In this document: positions 58,570 to 64,000 of the stretch, piece after piece
How positions within the stretch are numbered: position 1 is the first letter of the stretch
How the letters are laid out: each line of letters begins with the position of its first letter
Source of the DNA: Rhizophagus irregularis
Lineage: Eukaryota > Glomeromycota > Glomeromycetes > Glomerales > Glomeraceae
DNA length: 64,000 nt
NCBI RefSeq assembly: GCF_026210795.1
Contig: NC_089456.1
Location: 1,056,501-1,120,500, forward strand
Direction of reading: 5' to 3'
The notes under the pieces: model-generated
What the model saw: the letters and a program-made list of their open reading frames with translations, nothing else
Databases searched by the model: none
What the model was told of the DNA's origin: nothing
Position numbers and translations under genes: made by a program

Positions 58570-60826
58570 ATGAAAAAATATAAAGAATTTAAAGAATTTT
58601 ATAAAAAATATACATTAAAAAATAGGAAAAAGCCAAAGAGGGCCAGTTCCATATTAAGTTTTATATTTAGCCTCAACCCAGTAAACTCTAATAACATTTG
58701 TTCTTATTGTAAAAAACCATTTGATAAACGATTATGGTGTGAAGAATGTGATCCACGTAATATAATTGAAGGTTGGACGAGTGAAGATATTAAGGTTGAT
58801 AAATTTATAAAAGACACAATGTATGATGCAAGAAATAATGATAGTTATTTTAATCACTTTCTTGAATGGGTTCCATTTGAGAGGTTAGCAAATGTAGAAC
58901 AAATTGGTGAAGGTGGTTATTTTAAAGTATATTCCGCTGTATGGGTAGATGGTAAATCAACCTGTATAAATAAACCGATAGATAAATCATTTCGAAGAGT
59001 ATCAAATCTTAAACCTCTTATGAAAGTTGTTTTGAAAAAGTTAAAAGTATCACATAATGGTATGCCAGATTTATTTTTAAATAAGGTATGTAATAATATT
59101 ATATGGATTTTATAATTTATCGCACCTGTTAATTTTGCCTGGCATTACGTAATTTTGCCTAGGGATGTATCGTAGGTGCGATAAAAAACAAAACCCTTTT
59201 ATTATTATTATTATTATAATTATTATTATAATTATTATTATTATTATTAATATTATTATAATTATTATTATTATTATTAATATTATTATAATTATTATTA
59301 TTATTATTAATATTATTATTATTTTTTTTTTTTAGCTTAAATTACATTGGAATATTAATTTAAAAGATATTAATAATAATTTAAAATTTTATGGGATGAC
59401 CAAAGATCCAATTGCAGATGAATTTATGATAATTACAGAATTTGCAGACCAAGGAAATTTAAGAGATTTTCTTTCAACTAAATTTAACAGTTTTTTATGG
59501 AAAGATAAACTTGAATTATTATCAGATTTATTATTAAATCTTAGTCATTTACATAAATCAGGTTATTTTCATAAAAATCTTCATAGTGGTAATATCTTAA
59601 TGATTGATGGTTGTGCTCATATTTCAGATTTTGCTTTATCTGGTTCAATAAATGATCAGGATAATAAAGTATATGGTGTATTACCTTTTATTGCTCCGGA
59701 AGTTTTAATTGGGGACCCTTATACTACATCATCCGATATTTATAGTTTTGGTGTAATTATGACTGAATTATCATCCGGAAAACCTCCTTTTTATGATAAA
59801 TGTCATGATTTGGGTTTAGTATCTGCTATTTGTAAAGGTCTTAGACCAAAATTTGGTTTTGCAACTCCTAAAGCTTATAGGAAATTGGCTCTTAAATGTA
59901 TGAGTTCTAATCCAGCTAAAAGACCAACAGTTGAAGAATTAGATAATGTATTGAAATTTTGGTATAGATCTATTTTAAGTGATCAATGTTATAAAGAAAG
60001 AGAATTATTTGGTTATAAAGGAAATGAAATTAAAGCTATGTTTAAAGATTCTGACGAAGAAATACCGGTTATTTCGACTTCATATAGGAAAAATCCTTAT
60101 GCAATATATATTAGTCGTGCATTTGATTTTACTAATTTATTAAAACCTATCGGAAGATCTATTATTTCATATCGATTATCTAGTGAGAAATATAATAATC
60201 GATTATCAAATGAATTAAAAAAATCAAAATCTATGTGTATTAGTCGATCTATGTCGAATGAAGTTTCATTTGAGAGAAAACCAAATCCTTTGTATATTAG
60301 TCGTCGATCTAAGTCAAGTGAAGCTTTATACGAGAAAAAACCAATTTCTATGTATATTAGTCGTCCATCTATAGATTCTATTAACGAAGATGAATCTGTA
60401 ATTTCATATGATAGTAACCGACCATCTATAGAGTCTGATGAAACTACATATGATAGAAACATAATTTCTATGTATATTAATCGACAATCTATATCTGCTA
60501 ACGACGAAGAAGTCTCATATGTAAGAAATATCGATTCTTTATATATTAATCGACTATCTGCTAATAAGGATGAAATCTCATATGAAAGTTCGCTTATTAA
60601 TCGAACACCTACAATAAAATCTATTCATTCTATTGATGAGATCGATGAAAGTAATTCTGATTCTACATATATTAATAATCTACCGTCTACATATCCGTCT
60701 ACATATAATGATTTTTCAAAAACTAAAACTAATAGTTTTTCTCGTATTTCTTATCTTAAAGATAATGAAGAAGGTAATGATAATTTAATAAATTTTTTTT
60801 TTTTAAAACAATTAATTTTTAAATGA
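58570..60826 (+). CDS. TKL-type kinase-like protein, probable pseudokinase with repeat tail, 668 aa
   Basis: Exons 58570-59085 and 59336-60826 give 669 codons. N-terminus: basic start, then a full Cys-pair module CSYCKKPFDKRLWCEEC (about 44-60). WTSEDIKVDKFIKDT, the linker typical of AM-fungal TKL kinases, follows. The kinase domain has IGEGGYFKVYSAVW (about 110; third loop Gly replaced), beta-3 VVLKKLK, FIAPEVLIG and DIYSFGVIMTELSSGKPPF. HRD reads HKN (about 250-252, catalytic Asp to Asn) and DFG reads DFA (about 270). After residue 425 the tail contains about six degenerate repeats of the form YI(S/N)R followed by Ser/Glu-rich spacers (LYISRRS, MYISRPS, MYINRQS, LYINRLS). The intron sits at the same place and phase as intron 2 of the neighbouring kinase gene and contains a small inverted-repeat element. 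Confidence 0.88.
59116..59198. mobile_element. Short inverted-repeat element in the kinase intron (GGGTTTTG/ATCGCACC family, copy II)
   Basis: TTTATCGCACCT (59116-59127) is exactly complementary to AGGTGCGATAAA (59174-59185). The right end continues AACAAAACCC, as in the other copies. The inner AATTTTGCCT phrase occurs twice. It lies 30 bases inside the GT donor, so it is spliced out with the intron. Confidence 0.75.
59199..59330. repeat. ATT microsatellite in the kinase intron
   Basis: ATT/TTA trinucleotides with a recurring longer unit ending AATATTATTATAATTATT; directly follows the inverted-repeat element and precedes the T-rich acceptor region of the intron. Confidence 0.85.
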
Positions 60827-61670
60827 TTTATTAATTTGAACTTTTTTTATTTTTTTTTATTTTTTCAAAAGGCACGATAATATCTCCTTTTCATAATATA
60901 TATTTTTAAAGTATAGTGAGGCGTTTGTGATGAATTGTGGTGAATTGGTGTAATTAATACTTTAATTATTTATTATTTTATACTTATTTGATATTTTATT
61001 TTTTTATTGTTAATAATTTTTTGATTTTTTTTTATTTAATGGGATAGTATTACATATTAGAATATTGTTTAATTTTGATAGCTGTATATTTTCATCTTTA
61101 ATATAAATAAAATTAATTATTCGTTCATTCTGTTGAGGTTAAATTATTGTAAATCGCTTTTTAACAACTGTAACAACTGTAGCAGCAACTAATGCAAAAA
61201 AAAAGCTGAATTATAAAGAAGAGTTTTTTACAAAATCCTGACAAATGGCCCGCGTTATGCTGAATTATGTAAAGTCACGTGATTATTTTGACCAGCATTG
61301 GATTACATACTTGTTGGATACTGATTTACCATGTGGTCTATCCAATCGCAGCAGTGATGATTGGTGATTGCCGCTTAATTCCGGTCAAAAATTACAATTT
61401 GGCTAGAGTTTAAAATGCCGATTTATAATTTTGACCAGAGTTATAAAATACTGATTTTTAAATAATAAATATGTTGATAAATATGTTAACTATGACAAAA
61501 TTTTAAAAATTTTTATCAAAAAAAATTTGAATATATATTTTCACAATTTGAGTCTACAGAGGATGCAAAGTATAATTTACTGGTTAACGTTAATACTATA
61601 TAATTATGCTAATTTTATGCAATACTACAAAACTCTATAGTATAGTAACAAAATATAATATTTTAACGTT
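60827..61670. other. Intergenic, no gene seen
   Basis: AT-rich 3' flank of the kinase-like gene. A phrase ATTTTGACCAG recurs at about 61287 and 61427; no ordered element defined. Confidence 0.5.
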
Positions 61671-61974
61671 AATGGAATATGTTTTTTTCGCGCCTGCGAT
61701 ATGTCGCATCTCCCTTTTTTGGTAAATTTTTATATATTAATTAATCATTTTGATCACATGAATTCGTTAAGATTTCCCATTTTTTAAAAAATCCTAGTGT
61801 GAGACCTTATTCACTTACTATGTACTATAAGAAACCTTATACTATGCGTGTTTTTGATCGCTCTACAAGTTTTCTTAATATATCAAAAAGGATTTAGAAT
61901 GTCATTTTTGACTTTTATATGTAACATATTATAGGGGTGCGACATAACGCAGGTGCGATAAAAAACAAACCCCT
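61671..61974. mobile_element. Inverted-repeat element (GGGTTTTG/ATCGCACC family, copy III)
   Basis: The left end TTTTTTTCGCGCCTGCGATA then TGTCGCATCTCCC pairs imperfectly with the right end. Read inward on the other strand, the right end is GTTTTTTATCGCACCTGCGT then TATGTCGCACCCC. Terminal inverted repeats are about 30 bp with a few mismatches; the interior is about 220 bp and non-coding. Confidence 0.75.
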
Positions 61975-62335
61975 ATTTTATTATTTTATGATTTGCGCAG
62001 AGTTTACTTCATCATAATTGAATTTAAATCATCTGAAATTTTTGACCACTAACATCGTGCTGATGTGTGTTACACGAAAATATTTGTTTAAATCTGTAAA
62101 AAAATTTTCAAGTATTTCAAGAATAGTATTTTCGGATATATTCTTGGATATTTTAATATTTATTATGCGTATAGTATGATGTGATATTTATCTGCGTATT
62201 CGAAAATTGATATGTATACTCAGCAAAAAAATACTGAGTTTTGCAGTCATAATTTTGCGGAATCAAACCAAGATCACGCTATACTGATCTATACTAAACT
62301 CAGCTAGGCAATTAGTCTCAATTGTAAAAGAATTA

Positions 62336-62525
62336 GTGTTAGTCTCCGTAAATGTTGTAAGTCCAAAAAGTCAAGTAAATATACCGGTTGTAAATCAGAA
62401 TTACCATCTTTTAGCTAACCACAATAGTGTAGTATTTACAGCCAATTTACAGCTAACGTTTATAAGATTACAACCGCTAAAGGTTGTAATCTGATATATA
62501 ATAATCGTTACTACGGAAACCAACC
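62336..62525. mobile_element. MITE copy 2 (190 bp, TTA flanks)
   Basis: Same orientation and nearly the same length as the copy at 21189-21379. Shared blocks include GGTTGTAAATCAGAATTA, CATCTTTTAG and TAACCACAATAG. The ends are GTGTTAGTCTCCGTAA and, from the right, GGTTGGTTTCCGTA. TTA flanks both sides (62333-62335 and 62526-62528). Confidence 0.8.
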
Positions 62526-62954
62526 TTAAAAGGAATTACCAAAAAATTTTAATAAAGTGAAAAAATTAAAATTTCGTGTTTTTTTCAAAAAATTATCTGA
62601 AAAACAGCCTTTTTGACCTTAGACAGATCTCTTGTAAATTTTACATACAGTATAACTGTTTAATATCATAATATGTGTAATTAATTATTTAATTTAATAT
62701 TAATCTTATAAAATTTAAAAAATCGGACTGGTGACATCTCTATCGAAAATATATTGATTTTTATCGTCCGGAACAGTTTATACCCTGTTAAAGCATCCTT
62801 TCACAAAAGTCACCACTATCCTTTTTTCAATTAAATACATTTATGTAACTGTAACTCAAAGTAATCGTGGTTGATCGCAGTCATGTGCATACTGTGACCC
62901 TACCAGTTATGACGATGAAAATTCTTTTGATCTAATAACTTCCAAATTCTGGAT

Positions 62955-63190
62955 TTGTGTAATAATTTTGACACATGAATAATGCTAAATAAGCCATTGA
63001 GGTTTTAATGTTTTGAACCTAAACGGATTACCATTCACGATCAGAATTTCGTCATAATATTTTGACATGAATAAGTCATTGAGGTTTTAATGTTTTGAAC
63101 CTAAAAGGATACCGACGATCAGAATCACGTCATAATATTTTGATATGAATAAACCATTGAGGTTTTTAATATTTTAAACCTATAAAGGAA
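62955..63190. repeat. Tandem repeat, about 78-98 bp x 2.7
   Basis: Units contain CCATTGAGGTTTTAATGTTTTG then AACCTAA and end GATCAGAATN(T)CGTC. They start near 62955, 63054 and 63132, the last partial. Each unit holds a small AGGTT...AACCT palindrome. Confidence 0.8.
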
Positions 63191-63194
63191 AACC

Positions 63195-63730
63195 ATCCAA
63201 AATCCCGAAAATTCAAATCCCGAAATTCAAAATCTCGAAATTCAAAATCCTGAAATTCAAAATCCCGAAATTCAAAATCCCGAATCCCGACACTTATTAT
63301 ATATACTTCGCAAAAATTAATGAATTTATTATTAATGATTAAAAGTTATTATTCTGAATTTATTAATCTGAAAAAAATAAATTTTATTTTGTGAATTTAT
63401 AAAAAGTAATTTTATTTTGTGATTTATAAAAAAAAAAGAATAAAATATTAAATAGAAAAAAATAAAACTTTTTCTTTTTAAAAAAAAAATTTTGCTTTAT
63501 ATTAAATAAAATTGTTATTTTTTTTGAATTGCTTTTTAATATATTATTTAAAATCATTTTTTTTTAAATTTTTTTAATTTTTTTTTAATTTTTTTTTGTA
63601 TTCATTTCATTATAATATAATCGTCATTCGTCAGGAAGACAATAAGTGTCAGGATCTGAAATTTCTGGATTTTGTCTGTCAGGATTGTGGAACGTTGGGT
63701 TTTCGGGATTCTGGTTGTCGAGATTTCGTA
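63195..63730. repeat. CCCGAAATTCAAAA tandem repeat within a larger imperfect inverted repeat
   Basis: On the left, five to six units of about 15 bp (ATTCAAAATCCCGAA with variants) run from 63198 to 63285 and end ATCCCGACACTTATT. On the right (63640-63725), the other strand has the same vocabulary ending ATCCTGACACTTATT. The two halves face each other across about 350 bp of T/A-rich sequence. No coding capacity. Confidence 0.7.
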
Positions 63731-64000
63731 GTAAATTAATAAATCCTATTATTAATCGAGGATTTTTGTCATTTATTAGTTATTACTAATAGCATTAATT
63801 TGTTAGTGAACTCTATGGTCAAAGATATTAACCAAAAAAAAAAATACCAAAATTATTTTACGTTGAACCGAAAAAGGAAATACAATTAATGAAGCCACAG
63901 ATTAGGCATGCATGAATAAAAATAAATGATGGCTATGTAGATCTTATAGACAATTCCGGTAAATTAATACTGACTGGCCAGATTTGAAATGGCATGACAT
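63731..64000. other. Right edge, no gene seen
   Basis: AT-rich sequence to the window end; nothing recognised. Confidence 0.4.

Noticed and set aside
1-64000. tRNA or rRNA genes
   Set aside because: I looked for T-loop-like GGTTCGA/GGTTCAA contexts with matching stems and for 5S-like boxes and found none that fold convincingly by eye; a tRNA-scan would be decisive.

Overview
The window is a stretch of a very A+T-rich eukaryotic nuclear genome with short spliceosomal introns (about 80-110 nt, GT-AG, one GC-AG). The gene content points to an arbuscular mycorrhizal fungus of the Rhizophagus type (Glomeromycotina). It holds tandem TRANK1-like UvrD helicases, TKL-type protein kinases with an N-terminal Cys-pair module, a stand-alone HMG-box protein, the fungal fusion protein PRM1, and many small non-autonomous repeats. 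The species call is inference from these families; no marker gene is present.

Layout. 1-7500 (minus) is TRANK1-like copy A, which runs off the left edge and has a 4-bp deletion frameshift. 8735-8925 is a last-exon relic of the same family, fused to a purine tract. 11050-13034 is a retroposed, polyadenylated insertion with a target-site duplication, carrying an ORF1-like protein with one internal stop. It abuts a 1.5-kb satellite of about 25 units built from two palindromes (13260-14770). A small four-exon Myb-like gene lies at 16890-17651. TRANK1-like copy B (22633-30255, minus) has twelve exons that join in frame to 2,261 aa. The middle part has an orphan multi-pass membrane protein (33839-34693), a GC-rich foldback element, an HMG-box gene (36720-37085, minus), PRM1 (39685-41867, minus) and a secreted BBE-type FAD oxidase (42708-44233, minus). 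The right part has a cationic amino-acid transporter (48806-50902, minus, six exons including a 21-nt microexon) and two divergently transcribed kinase-like genes (54841-56430 minus; 58570-60826 plus). Both kinases have lost the catalytic Asp of HRD.

The spaces between genes are rich in small palindromic elements. One MITE family (about 190 bp, TTA flanks) occurs twice at 21.2 and 62.4 kb. A second, with ends resembling GGGTTTTG...ATCGCACC, occurs three times, once inside a kinase intron. Foldbacks built from CCCGAAA/GTCAAAATCC motifs occur at 42.4, 53.1 and 63.2-63.7 kb. No tRNA, rRNA, CRISPR or bacterial-type operon was seen.

The genes do not form one obvious pathway. The most suggestive neighbourhood is an HMG-box (mating-type-like) factor 2.6 kb from PRM1, whose family acts in plasma-membrane merger during cell fusion. 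The most unusual sequence is the two-palindrome satellite beside a fresh-looking retrocopy.
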